48,652 nucleotides of DNA from Nanobdellota archaeon (GCA_023397215.1 JAEWUG010000010.1:1-48652), one strand, 5' to 3'. Counted from the stretch's first letter, positions 17,222 through 24,496 are shown. Translations and numbers: made by a program. Notes: a model not told the origin generated them from the letters alone.

Positions 17222-18009
17222 ATACAAAAGATAAAATAAAAACAAATGAACCAATAACATGGTGTCCAGGTTGTCCTAATTTTTTAATATTAGAAGCAAT
17301 CAAACAAACAATTACAAACCTAATAGAAAAAGAAAAAATAAATCAAAAAGATTTTGCCATGACAACAGACATTGGTTGTAATTCAAAAATATTTGATTAT
17401 CTAAACTTAAGTGGAATCTATGGTCTTCATGGTAGAGCACTCCCAACAGCATTTGGAATAAAATTAGCAAATCCAAAATTAAATGTATTAAGTTTTGCAG
17501 GAGATGGAGCAATTTATTCAGAAGGAATCTCTCACCTTATTCATGCATTTAGATATAATCAAGATATGACATTATTTGTACACAACAATCAAAACTTCTC
17601 ACTTACAACAGGACAATCAACACCCACTTCTCAAAAAGGATATATTATACGAGGGGAAAATAAAATAGAAGAAAATAATCCCATTAACCCAATCAAATTA
17701 GCCTTAGCATCAAATGCAACATTTATTGCAAGAACAAATGCAAAAGATATACCCCATATGGTTGAAATATTTACTAAAGCAATAAAACATAAGGGATTTA
17801 GTTATGTAGAAATAATGCAAGACTGTCTTATTTTTAATAAAGATGTAAACAATAAAGACAAATTAATGTATAAAATAAAAGATAATTATGATTACAAAAA
17901 AGCAATTTCACTTGCTGAAGAATTTGATTATAATTCAAAAAATAAAAAAATACCCCTAGGAATTATTTATCAAAAAAAAGAACCAACATTTTTAGAAAAA
18001 TTTAAATAG
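17218..18009 (+). CDS. 2-oxoacid:ferredoxin oxidoreductase, beta subunit
   Basis: This 263-residue thiamine-diphosphate subunit has 'TWCPGCPNFLILEAI' and 'TDIGCNSKI', which give three of the four cysteines for the single [4Fe-4S] cluster; the fourth is probably in 'EIMQDCLIF'. The ThDP/Mg motif is 'FAGDGAIYSEGISHLIHAFRYNQDMTLFVHNNQ', followed by 'SLTTGQSTPTS'. No extra polyferredoxin subunit is present, so soluble ferredoxin should be the acceptor. It is coupled to the gamma-alpha gene by an ATGA overlap. With AcdA/AcdB it completes a 2-oxoacid to acid plus ATP route. Confidence 0.95.
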   Translation: MNTKDKIKTNEPITWCPGCPNFLILEAIKQTITNLIEKEKINQKDFAMTTDIGCNSKIFDYLNLSGIYGLHGRALPTAFGIKLANPKLNVLSFAGDGAIYSEGISHLIHAFRYNQDMTLFVHNNQNFSLTTGQSTPTSQKGYIIRGENKIEENNPINPIKLALASNATFIARTNAKDIPHMVEIFTKAIKHKGFSYVEIMQDCLIFNKDVNNKDKLMYKIKDNYDYKKAISLAEEFDYNSKNKKIPLGIIYQKKEPTFLEKFK

Positions 18010-18054
18010 ACTTCAAGTCCACATTAAAATTAAAAAAAATAAAAACAAAACTAT

Positions 18055-18420
18055 TTAATTTGCAAAAGGACAATCTTCTGAATTCATATTTGTTCTATGC
18101 ATTCCTTTTCCCATACCAAATTCAGATTTTAATTCTTGCATTTTTTCAAAATCTTGATTTTCTCTAGCTTCTTGAATTAAAGTTCTATATTCTTCTCTTT
18201 CTAAATATCTAGATTTTGCTTGATTAAATACATCTTCATTAATTTGAGATTGCATAATTTCTTTCCAAGAATCATAATCATTGTTCTCAAGAGCTAATTG
18301 AATTTCTTCATGATTTTCAGAAGACATTTTACTACCAAAACCATATGCAGATGCCAAACTAACTCCTAAAATAAGAACCAAAGAAAATGCAAAAATACCA
18401 ATTACTTTTTTATTTTCCAT
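18055..18420 (-). CDS. Small secreted or membrane-anchored helical protein, unknown
   Basis: This 121-residue protein begins with a clear export signal: basic 'MENKKVIG' and a hydrophobic core ending 'GVSLASAYG', where Ala-x-Ala offers a possible cleavage site. The mature part is helical and charged, with two similar short segments, 'LENNDYDSWKEIM' and 'ARENQDFEKMQEL', that look like a degenerate repeat of about 40-45 residues ('EN-D(Y/F)-W/KM'). The tail is Gly/Met-rich ('FGMGKGMHRTNM') and ends in one Cys. No enzyme motif is visible. A metal-binding or periplasmic chaperone role would be a guess. It stands alone before the XRE operon. Confidence 0.8.
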   Translation of the reverse strand: MENKKVIGIFAFSLVLILGVSLASAYGFGSKMSSENHEEIQLALENNDYDSWKEIMQSQINEDVFNQAKSRYLEREEYRTLIQEARENQDFEKMQELKSEFGMGKGMHRTNMNSEDCPFAN

Positions 18421-18502
18421 TTTTAAAAAATATTACCTCCTTTCATTTGTATCATAAACTTAAAATAAGTAATTTGATTTATAAGAACGATGGATTTTTA
18501 GT

Positions 18503-18712
18503 CTACTTTTTTAATTCTTTTTCACTAAAGAAAAAAACTTCATTGACATTGCTCTTCAGAACTTTTGAAATTTGAAATGCAAGTTTTAAAGAAGGATTAT
18601 ATTTCCCAGATTCAATAAATAAAATAGTTTCTCTTCTAACACCAATTTTATTTGCTAATTGTTCTTGTGTTAGATTATATTTAGCCCTTAATTCTTTAAT
18701 TCTCGTCTTCAT
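18503..18712 (-). CDS. Short XRE-family helix-turn-helix regulator
   Basis: This 69-residue protein is a bare HTH_3 domain: 'RIKELRAKYNLTQEQLANKIGVRRETILFIESGKYNPSLKLAFQISKVLKSNVNEVF'. It matches the short XRE family often paired with small membrane proteins. Its ATG overlaps the stop of the upstream membrane-protein gene (ATGA), so the two are translationally coupled. Two inverted repeats in the promoter region of this three-gene unit (19278-19317) are candidate operators, which would make it an autoregulated unit. The target signal is unknown. Confidence 0.93.
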   Translation of the reverse strand: MKTRIKELRAKYNLTQEQLANKIGVRRETILFIESGKYNPSLKLAFQISKVLKSNVNEVFFFSEKELKK

Positions 18713-19107
18713 TCTGCATCGCCTTTTTTATATAATAATCTCTGAAAAACAATTGCAGAAAGAATCATTGTAACAAAAACAATACTATAATATTGTTGCG
18801 TATTTACATTTACTAAATTAAAATAATCAAACCAAAAAAATATTGTAATAACTAAAAAAGTTGTAATCCAAGAATAACCTAATCCATACATTGATAACTT
18901 TTTTATTCTCTCATCTTGAATTTGAGGGTATTTTTTTAATCTTCTTTTTCTAAAAATAGATATTATAATTAGAGTTATACCAAAACTTAAAATTGAAGAA
19001 GAAATAGAGGGTTCAAGAAGTTGTAAAAAAATCATAAAAAAACCTGCTAAGAAAAAAGCAATTCCTAATATTATTAAAAAGTCCTCTTTATTATTTATTT
19101 TTTTCAT
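18709..19107 (-). CDS. Membrane protein coupled to XRE regulator (DUF2178-like)
   Basis: From the preferred ATG this is 132 residues with four predicted membrane segments: about 'FLIILGIAFFLAGFFMIFL', 'SILSFGITLIIISIF', 'WITTFLVITIFFWF' and 'YYSIVFVTMILSAIVF'. A central cytoplasmic basic loop reads 'RKRRLKKYPQIQDERIKKLSMYGLGYSW'. That 'DER..K....A...SW' pattern recalls DUF2178-type proteins usually found beside short XRE regulators. The longer start at 19134 would overlap the upstream gene more; the ATG before KKINNKED is favoured. It overlaps the downstream regulator by four bases and the upstream small gene by 17. It may sense a membrane signal for the regulator. Confidence 0.8.
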   Translation of the reverse strand: MKKINNKEDFLIILGIAFFLAGFFMIFLQLLEPSISSSILSFGITLIIISIFRKRRLKKYPQIQDERIKKLSMYGLGYSWITTFLVITIFFWFDYFNLVNVNTQQYYSIVFVTMILSAIVFQRLLYKKGDAE

Positions 19108-19258
19108 TTTGTTTAACAGGTATAAAATAAACAAACCAAATTAGCCAAGTTAACCAACTTAACCAGATTAACTCTCCTCTTAAGACTCCTGGAATAGCAA
19201 AGAATGCAAAAAAACCAAAAAATCCAAGTTTCCAATTTTGTCTTAGTTGTTTATTCAT
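19091..19258 (-). CDS. 55-residue membrane protein heading the XRE operon
   Basis: This short gene reads MNKQLRQNWKLGFFGFFAF onwards, then 'IPGVLRGELIWLSWLTWLIWFVYFIPVKQNEKNK' in shorter parts, and stops at TAA. It has a basic start, two hydrophobic segments around a short loop (FFGFFAFFAIPGVL and the Trp-rich LIWLSW...WFVYFIP), and a polar tail. The opening resembles small DUF3796-type proteins ('..GFLGFLG..') that accompany XRE/DUF2178 genes. It overlaps the next gene by 17 bases and is the promoter-proximal member of the set. Support: good hydrophobic pattern, position, and candidate operators directly upstream. Confidence 0.7.
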   Translation of the reverse strand: MNKQLRQNWKLGFFGFFAFFAIPGVLRGELIWLSWLTWLIWFVYFIPVKQNEKNK

Positions 19259-19277
19259 GTGTTTTACCTAATATTTA

Positions 19278-19317
19278 GTTATACAAATATAACCTAATGT
19301 TAATTATATATAACATT
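19278..19317. promoter_or_regulatory. Two adjacent inverted repeats, candidate operators for the XRE operon
   Basis: GTTATA-CAAA-TATAAC (19278-19293, six-base perfect arms) is followed three bases later by AATGTTA-ATTATATA-TAACATT (19296-19317, seven-base arms). They lie 20-60 bases upstream of the first gene of the minus-strand XRE unit, over the expected TATA region. The shared TTA-TAAC half-site content fits a dimeric XRE repressor, but AT-rich DNA produces such repeats by chance fairly often. Confidence 0.4.
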
Positions 19318-19384
19318 TACTATTTAAATCTTTTGATTAAACATTAAACTAAAAGTTTAAATAAATCAGAAAAATTAATATTTC

Positions 19385-19717
19385 ATGAAGAGTGAAACAG
19401 GCTCAACACTTTCCCTGATTGCAGGGATATTAAGTTCAATAATCTTATTCTTAGTTTTAATAGTTTTAATTGCAAATATTTCTTATCAAACAAATTTTCC
19501 AATAAAATTATTTCTATTTCTATTTTTTATTTTTTTAATAGGATTAACAATAACCCTATTATTCTTTTTAGCTTCTAAAAAAATGAGAAACAAAAAGACA
19601 ACTAAAGAAGGTGCAATAATTTCCTTAGTAACTGGAATTTTAACATTTAATCTATTCGCAATAATTGGAGGAGCTATTGGACTTTCAGACAGTAAGAAAA
19701 ATGAAAACAAAAAATAA
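19385..19717 (+). CDS. Small membrane protein, unknown
   Basis: This 110-residue protein has three predicted membrane segments: about 8-32 ('LSLIAGILSSIILFLVLIV'), 40-63 and 78-100. Basic residues 'KKMRNKKTTKEGA' lie between the second and third. The pattern 'GSTLSLIAGILSSIIL' with a later 'GAIISLVTGILTFNLFAIIGGAIGL' suggests two related Gly-rich helices, as in small DUF4064-like proteins, but the family is not certain. No catalytic motif is visible. It overlaps the next gene by 17 bases, so the two are probably cotranscribed. Confidence 0.75.
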   Translation: MKSETGSTLSLIAGILSSIILFLVLIVLIANISYQTNFPIKLFLFLFFIFLIGLTITLLFFLASKKMRNKKTTKEGAIISLVTGILTFNLFAIIGGAIGLSDSKKNENKK

Positions 19718-19958
19718 AACTGATTATTATAATTTATTTGTTTTGGGATGTATTTTCTTTTTCACAGGATTATTTACACAATTATATGCTTTAATGGGAT
19801 TAGGATTTGTTTTCATAATTAGTGGTTTTACTAATAAAAATCAATGGTATAAAAATCCAAATTCTTGGGTATATTTGAATAAAAAACAAAAGAACAATAT
19901 AAAAATCCTTTTAATCATAATTTTAGTCTTATTAATTATTTTAAGAATCTATTTCTAG
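19701..19958 (+). CDS. Small membrane protein, unknown
   Basis: This is 85 residues from the preferred ATG before KTKNKTDYYN; an upstream in-frame start at 19665 would overlap the previous gene by 53 bases. Three hydrophobic segments are seen: 'LFVLGCIFFFTGLFTQLYAL', 'GLGFVFIISGF' and a C-terminal 'IKILLIIILVLLIILRIYF'. A polar loop 'TNKNQWYKNPNSWVYLNKKQKNN' lies between the last two. No homology is recognised. It is coupled to the gene before it by a short overlap, as expected of a two-gene membrane unit. Confidence 0.7.
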   Translation: MKTKNKTDYYNLFVLGCIFFFTGLFTQLYALMGLGFVFIISGFTNKNQWYKNPNSWVYLNKKQKNNIKILLIIILVLLIILRIYF

Positions 19959-20019
19959 AATAACATGGATTTAAAAAAGTCCACATTAAATATAAATATC
20001 AAATTAAGATAATATTATT

Positions 20020-20727
20020 ATGATTAGACAAATTTCAAGTGGTATGGGAAAAATGATAATAGCAAACTTATCTACAGAAATAATTTATTCATTTATTATA
20101 ATTGTCTGTAGTCTAATGATTTATTTTGGAACAAAAGAATTATACGAATTAAGTTCTCATAAAGGGATAAAATATTTTAGGAAATCATTTCTACTTTTTG
20201 CATTAGCTTATTTTTTTAGAACATTCATAAAATTTTTTGTATTTTATTTTAATTCTCAAGGAATATTATCTATTTCTCCAAGATTATTAAATCCTATAAT
20301 TAGTCAAATAACACTAATTTTTTTTATGTATTTTAGTTCAATGGCAATTTTTTATTTATTATATAGTGTAAATTGGAAAAAGTGGAATCATGAAAACAGA
20401 ATTTATTTATTTCATTTAATTTCAATAATTCTTTCTTTATTTAGTATACTCTCATCAAATCCTTATTCTTATTTAATTGTAAATTTCTTATTATTAATTT
20501 TTGTAATTATTGCAGTTTATACATCATATAAAGAATCAAAGAAAAAAATTAAGAAGAATCATAATTTATATATCATCTATGTATTATTATTATTCTTTTG
20601 GATACTAAATATAGTTGAAATTTTTGTGCCTAGTTTTTTACAAACATTTCAATTATTTCTTTATTTATCATCATTAGGAGTTTTTCTAACAATTTTATAT
20701 AAAGTAATTAAAAAAACAGGAAATTAA
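20020..20727 (+). CDS. Polytopic membrane protein paired with a winged-helix regulator, unknown
   Basis: This 235-residue protein has about seven predicted membrane helices, the first at 'IIYSFIIIVCSLMIYFGTKEL' and the last at 'LFLYLSSLGVFLTILYKVI'. Soluble loops are short and basic ('SHKGIKYFRKS', 'YKESKKKIKKNHN'), consistent with cytoplasmic faces. A seven-helix layout with a paired DNA-binding gene suggests a sensor or signal receptor, but no ligand motif such as a retinal lysine context is evident. One base separates its stop from the winged-helix gene, so the two are almost certainly one unit. Confidence 0.8.
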   Translation: MIRQISSGMGKMIIANLSTEIIYSFIIIVCSLMIYFGTKELYELSSHKGIKYFRKSFLLFALAYFFRTFIKFFVFYFNSQGILSISPRLLNPIISQITLIFFMYFSSMAIFYLLYSVNWKKWNHENRIYLFHLISIILSLFSILSSNPYSYLIVNFLLLIFVIIAVYTSYKESKKKIKKNHNLYIIYVLLLFFWILNIVEIFVPSFLQTFQLFLYLSSLGVFLTILYKVIKKTGN

Positions 20728-20728
20728 A

Positions 20729-20998
20729 ATGATTAAAAGAGGAAAATTAGAAATAATAAAAGATATTTTAAAAATCATTCAAGAAAATCATAATTTAATA
20801 AAGCCTACACCACTTTTAAGAAAATCAAATATGTCTTCTACAAGATTTAAAGAATATTTTAATGAATTAAAAGAAAAACAATTAATTATAGAAACAAAAA
20901 AAGAAAAAAGTAAACAGATAGCATTAACAGAAAAAGGAAATAGATTTTTAGAAAGATATCATACAATGATTAATTTTATTGAAGAATTTGAGCTTTAA
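20729..20998 (+). CDS. Archaeal winged-helix DNA-binding protein (HTH_45-like)
   Basis: This 89-residue protein fits the archaeal winged-helix pattern: 'LEIIKDILKIIQENHNLIKPTPLLRKSNMSSTRFKEYFNELKEKQLI' (helices 1-3), a wing 'IETKKEKSKQIALTEKGNRFLERY' and a short C-terminal helix. The 'T..G..fL..y' end is characteristic of HTH_45 and related regulators. It is probably a dimer. It is cotranscribed with the seven-helix membrane protein and likely acts downstream of it. Its stop overlaps the stop of the opposing gene by four bases. Confidence 0.85.
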   Translation: MIKRGKLEIIKDILKIIQENHNLIKPTPLLRKSNMSSTRFKEYFNELKEKQLIIETKKEKSKQIALTEKGNRFLERYHTMINFIEEFEL

Positions 20999-21504
20999 TT
21001 CTTTAAAATAATCTTATTTTGTTTTAAAGTTAAATAAAAATTAATTTTATCAAAGACCACTTCGCTAATAAATGCAAATGGAATAGCAACAATAATTGTA
21101 ACAACTAAAACATTCAAAGTAATTGCATTTCCTATTGCAAAATAAAAAGCAGTTAAATCTTCAATTACACCTAACAAAACACCAAAGAATAAAAATTCGA
21201 CAAAAATTTCTAATTTCTTATATTTCTTATTTAACTTAAACATCTTCAAAAAATCAATTCTATCCACAACATATTCACCTAAAAAAGCAAAAGGTAAAGT
21301 AACTAAAAATATAATTATAAAAATTGAAAAAGTAATTGGCTCATCAGTTAATAATTTAATCAATATAATATCTTCAATAATACCAAGAATAATACCACCA
21401 ATTAAAAATTCCAAAAAAATAGAAAACCTGTGATTCATAAAATAATATATTTTCTTAGTATTTAAAACTTTTTTTATTGAATAAATGTTTATTTTCTTTT
21501 TCAA
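20995..21504 (-). CDS. Membrane protein with two homologous halves, unknown
   Basis: This protein of up to 169 residues is built from a tandem duplication. The first half has 'EFLIGGIILGIIEDIILI', 'TFSIFIIIFLVTLPFAFLGEYVVDRIDF'; the second has 'EFLFFGVLLGVIEDLTAF', 'TLNVLVVTIIVAIPFAFISEVVFDKINF'. Each half has two hydrophobic segments carrying an acidic E-D pair after G-x(3)-G and a PFAF-x(2)-E signature. Conserved acidic residues inside membrane helices suggest ion or small-solute handling, but this is inference. The first ATG gives a 50-base overlap with the upstream gene; the ATG at 21438 (MNHRFSIF) would avoid it and may be the true start. Confidence 0.8.
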   Translation of the reverse strand: MKKKINIYSIKKVLNTKKIYYFMNHRFSIFLEFLIGGIILGIIEDIILIKLLTDEPITFSIFIIIFLVTLPFAFLGEYVVDRIDFLKMFKLNKKYKKLEIFVEFLFFGVLLGVIEDLTAFYFAIGNAITLNVLVVTIIVAIPFAFISEVVFDKINFYLTLKQNKIILKN

Positions 21505-22168
21505 ATCTTTTAATAAATCTCTGAAATAAAAAAGACTTCCCCTTACTCAAATAAAAATAACCTGCAAAAGAAGCTACTAAGGCACCAAAAGCATCTAAGA
21601 TTAAATCTACCATACTATCAATTACTCCAATTCTACTATCACAATATCCTTGACTAGAACATAAATATCTTGCTTTTTGCATATTATAACCAAAAATTTG
21701 ATCAATACCAAATTCAAAAATTTCCCAAGTAGTTCCCATAGCTAATGCAAAACAAAATGTAAATAATACAATTGTTTTTGGGCTTGCTTTAAATTTATTA
21801 GTTTTATATAAAGTATACAAAATTAAAAAACCAATAAAACCAAGAGCTAAACCTGAAATTGCATGTAATAAAGAATCCCACCACCAATATCTATAATAAA
21901 AATCTCTAACACCACCTAAAAAAATTCCTGCATAAATAAATAAAACAATAATTATTTCAAGTTCAGATGGAATATCTATATTATATTTCCTTTCAATAAT
22001 TTTAGGTAAAAAAGTTAAACAAAAAGATAAAAGACTTAAAAAAACAAATAAAAAATTATTTTCCCAAACACTAATAGGAATTGCAATAATCAAAACAATT
22101 CTTAAAAAAATTAAAACAAAAAAATTAATCTTATCAATTTTGTTATTATTTTTCACACTTCTCTTCAT
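21455..22168 (-). CDS. YjdF/DUF2238-like membrane protein
   Basis: This 237-residue protein has six or more hydrophobic helices. The key region is 'YRYWWWDSLLHAISGLALGFIGF' (W-W-D-x(2)-L-H-x(2)-SG), 'GTTWEIFEFGID' (WE-x(2)-EF) and 'DSMVDLILDAFGALVASF' (D-x(3)-D-x(4)-GA). This set of membrane-embedded acidic and His residues is shared with the YjdF/DUF2238 family of unknown function. An extra Cys-containing loop 'ARYLCSSQGYCDSRIG' lies between the last two motifs. It is followed on the same strand by the duplicated membrane protein, so both may be one unit. The biochemical role is unknown. Confidence 0.8.
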   Translation of the reverse strand: MKRSVKNNNKIDKINFFVLIFLRIVLIIAIPISVWENNFLFVFLSLLSFCLTFLPKIIERKYNIDIPSELEIIIVLFIYAGIFLGGVRDFYYRYWWWDSLLHAISGLALGFIGFLILYTLYKTNKFKASPKTIVLFTFCFALAMGTTWEIFEFGIDQIFGYNMQKARYLCSSQGYCDSRIGVIDSMVDLILDAFGALVASFAGYFYLSKGKSFLFQRFIKRFEKENKHLFNKKSFKY

Positions 22169-22209
22169 AATAATTATTTAATTATAAAAGATTATAAACT
22201 TTTTTAATT

Positions 22210-22647
22210 CTAATCACCAGAAACGACATCAACAACTTTAATTCTGAAATTAAGATTTTTTCCTGCTAAAGGATGATTTAAATCAATTTTAATAAATTCG
22301 TCTTTTATTTCAACAATTGGAGCAGGAAATGTTTCTCCTTCAAGAGTTTGTAATCCTAAAAACATTCCAATTTTTGGTTCAATATTTCCAGGTAATTTAT
22401 TCTTTGGAATTTCTTTAATTAATTCTTCATTCTTTTCACCATATGCTTCTTTTGATTCAATCTTAATTTGTTTTTCTTCTCCTTTTTCCATACTTAAAAC
22501 TGCTTTTTCAAAACCTTGAATAACTTGATTTGCCCCTATTTCAAACTCTAAAGGCTGACCACTCTTTTCAGAACTATCAAAAACTTCACCACTATCTAAA
22601 GTTCCTTCATATTCTATTTTCACTTTATCTCCAGATTTTATAACCAT
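22210..22647 (-). CDS. FKBP-type peptidyl-prolyl cis-trans isomerase (SlyD-like)
   Basis: This 145-residue FKBP begins 'IKSGDKVKIEYEGTLDSGEVFDSSEKSGQPLEFEIG', then 'VIQGFEKAVLSMEKGEEKQIKIESKEAYGEKNEELIKEIP'. The IF (insert-in-flap) chaperone domain and the returning strand 'VEIKDEFIKIDLNHPLAGKNLNFRIKVV' are both present, so it is the SlyD/archaeal short-FKBP type. It lacks the long His-rich metal-binding tail of E. coli SlyD. It catalyses proline isomerisation and has chaperone activity in the cytoplasm; no signal peptide is present. It appears to be monocistronic. Confidence 0.93.
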   Translation of the reverse strand: MVIKSGDKVKIEYEGTLDSGEVFDSSEKSGQPLEFEIGANQVIQGFEKAVLSMEKGEEKQIKIESKEAYGEKNEELIKEIPKNKLPGNIEPKIGMFLGLQTLEGETFPAPIVEIKDEFIKIDLNHPLAGKNLNFRIKVVDVVSGD

Positions 22648-22697
22648 ATTAAAGTAAAATAAAAATCTTTTATAAGTGTTATGTAAAAAAATAAATT

Positions 22698-22973
22698 TTA
22701 TGCTTCAATTTTTATAGACATTCCATTAATTAAAGCATTTGAAACTTTTTTTCTAGCTAAAACAACAAGCCTATGAAATGTTGGCTGAGAAATATTCATT
22801 TTTTCTGCACAAACAGATTGATCAAGACCTTCTAAATCTTTAAGCCTTAAAGCTTCTAATTCATCCTTCTGAAGAACAACTTCATCTAAATTTCTCATAG
22901 GAACACCACGAGGTTTAAAATAAGTAACACTTGGAATAAAATTAATATTTCTACAAATACGAGGTCTTACCAT
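22698..22973 (-). CDS. DUF134 family putative DNA-binding protein
   Basis: This 91-residue protein matches the DUF134/UPF0251 family: start 'MVRPRICRNI', then 'YFKPRGVPMRNLDEVVLQKDELEALRLKDLEGLDQSVCAEKMNIS', then the recognition helix 'QPTFHRLVVLARKKVSNALINGMSIKI'. It resembles a sigma-70 region-4-like HTH. In other genomes the family clusters with DUF5320 and NifX/Mrp-like iron-sulfur or molybdenum-cofactor genes; here only the DUF5320 protein is next door. The targets are unknown. Confidence 0.9.
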   Translation of the reverse strand: MVRPRICRNINFIPSVTYFKPRGVPMRNLDEVVLQKDELEALRLKDLEGLDQSVCAEKMNISQPTFHRLVVLARKKVSNALINGMSIKIEA

Positions 22974-23038
22974 AAGAATTAATACCTATAATAATATTTA
23001 AAGTTTCTCAAAAAAAGGAAAAAAGAAAAACAAAAAAT

Positions 23039-23281
23039 CTAATTTATTTCTTTAAGTCTTTTCTCAATTTCTTGTTTTTCTAAACCAATCTCTTCTAATT
23101 CAGATTCAAGAATTTTCTTTTCTTCATCTTTAGTTAAAGGAATTGATCTTCTAAAACCATAACCTCTACCAAAGCCTCTTTTACATCCAAATCCTTGACT
23201 TCTTCCATTACCACAAAGTCCTAATCCTCTTCCAGTTAAAGGTCCTTGTCCTAATGGTCCTGTTCTATCTTGTCCGGCCAT
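23039..23281 (-). CDS. DUF5320 family small Gly-rich protein
   Basis: This 80-residue protein has the N-terminal half of the family ('MAGQDRTGPLGQGPLTGRGLG', then 'CGNGRSQGFGCKRGFGRGYGFRR') and a helical C-terminal half ('EEKKILESELEEIGLEKQEIEKRLKEI'), probably a coiled coil. The function is unknown, though the family travels with DUF134 and Mrp/NifX-type genes. The two cysteines in the Gly-rich part could bind a metal. DUF134 lies directly downstream on the same strand. Confidence 0.9.
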   Translation of the reverse strand: MAGQDRTGPLGQGPLTGRGLGLCGNGRSQGFGCKRGFGRGYGFRRSIPLTKDEEKKILESELEEIGLEKQEIEKRLKEIN

Positions 23282-23353
23282 ATTTATTTTCTTCCATTTA
23301 GTTATGAATATATATTCATTATACTATTTAAATCTTTTTATTAAATTAAAAAC

Positions 23354-24496
23354 TCAAATTAAAACCTTTATTTTTTCAACCATATCTAACCTTTCCCAAG
23401 GAAAATAATTGTCATAAGAATCTCTACCAAAATGTCCAAAAAAGGAAGTTGGTTCATAAATTGGATTTTTCAAATTTAATGTTTTAATAATTCCACTAGG
23501 AGTTAAATCAAATAATTTATTTATTATTTCTAAGATTTTTTCTTTACTTATTTTCTCAGTATTAAATGTATCTAAATAAACACTTAGAGGTTTTGAATAA
23601 CCAATAGCATAACTTATTTGAATTTCGCATTTATCACAAATTCCTGAAGCAACAATATTCTTAGCAATATAACGAGCAATATATGCTCCAGACCGATCTA
23701 CTTTTGAAGGATCTTTCCCAGAAAAACAACCTCCACCATGACGAGAAACACCACCATAACTATCAACAATAATTTTTCTACCTGTAAGTCCTGTATCTGC
23801 ACAAGGTCCACCTTTTACAAATCGTCCTGTAGGATTAATAAATATCTTTGTTTTATCATTAATATACTCTTTACAAACAGGTAAAATTATTTTATTTTTT
23901 ATTTCTTGTTTTAATTCATTTAAATCTTTAGAAGCAAAATGATGTATTGAGAAAACAACTGAATCAATATACAAAGGTAAATTATCCTCATAATAAAAAC
24001 AAACTTGAGATTTACAATCTACATTAATACCTTTAATTTCTTTATTATCTCTAACTTCTTTTGCTTTTTTAACCAATTTATGAGATAAGTCTAAGGTTAT
24101 AGGAATATATGAATCTGTTTCATTACAAGCATACCCAAACATAATTCCCTGATCTCCTGCACCTTGATCTTCCTTATCAACACCTTGATTAATATCTTCA
24201 CTTTGTTTTGAAATGTTTAAAATAATTTTAACTTTATCTGAATCAAAATCATCATCAATACCCGTATATCCAATATTTTTAATAGTCTTTCGAATTAAAT
24301 TTTTATAATTTAAATTTGCTTTAGTATTTATTTCTCCAGCACAAATTACCAAATTTTTACATACCATTGTTTCAATTGCAACATGTGAATTATTATCTTG
24401 TCTTAAACATTCATCTAGTAAAACATCACTAATTCTATCTGCAATCTTATCAGGATGCCCAACACCAACAGATTCTGAAGTAAAATAATAACCCAT
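23354..24496 (-). CDS. metK: S-adenosylmethionine synthetase, bacterial type
   Basis: This 380-residue MetK makes SAM from ATP and methionine. The bacterial/eukaryotic family hallmarks are plain: 'ESVGVGHPDKIADRISDVLLD' at the start, 'GAGDQGIMFGYACNE' (methionine/ATP loop) and 'GGGCFSGKDPSKVDRSGAYIARYIAKN' (the P-loop-like phosphate site). The usual 'GPQGDAGLTGRK' reads 'GPCADTGLTGRK', two substitutions. Most archaea use an unrelated archaeal MAT, so this gene is probably an old lateral acquisition. It is divergent from an HTH-CBS regulator. SAM is also needed in this window by diphthine synthase. Confidence 0.95.
   Translation of the reverse strand: MGYYFTSESVGVGHPDKIADRISDVLLDECLRQDNNSHVAIETMVCKNLVICAGEINTKANLNYKNLIRKTIKNIGYTGIDDDFDSDKVKIILNISKQSEDINQGVDKEDQGAGDQGIMFGYACNETDSYIPITLDLSHKLVKKAKEVRDNKEIKGINVDCKSQVCFYYEDNLPLYIDSVVFSIHHFASKDLNELKQEIKNKIILPVCKEYINDKTKIFINPTGRFVKGGPCADTGLTGRKIIVDSYGGVSRHGGGCFSGKDPSKVDRSGAYIARYIAKNIVASGICDKCEIQISYAIGYSKPLSVYLDTFNTEKISKEKILEIINKLFDLTPSGIIKTLNLKNPIYEPTSFFGHFGRDSYDNYFPWERLDMVEKIKVLI

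Noticed and set aside
20020..20727. Microbial rhodopsin
   Set aside because: Seven helices are plausible, but no retinal-lysine motif or characteristic Trp/Asp pattern is present in the last helices.
18055..23281. Integrated mobile element across the membrane-protein stretch
   Set aside because: No integrase, transposase, terminal repeats or tRNA-end duplication was found; the only tRNA is 6 kb away and intact.
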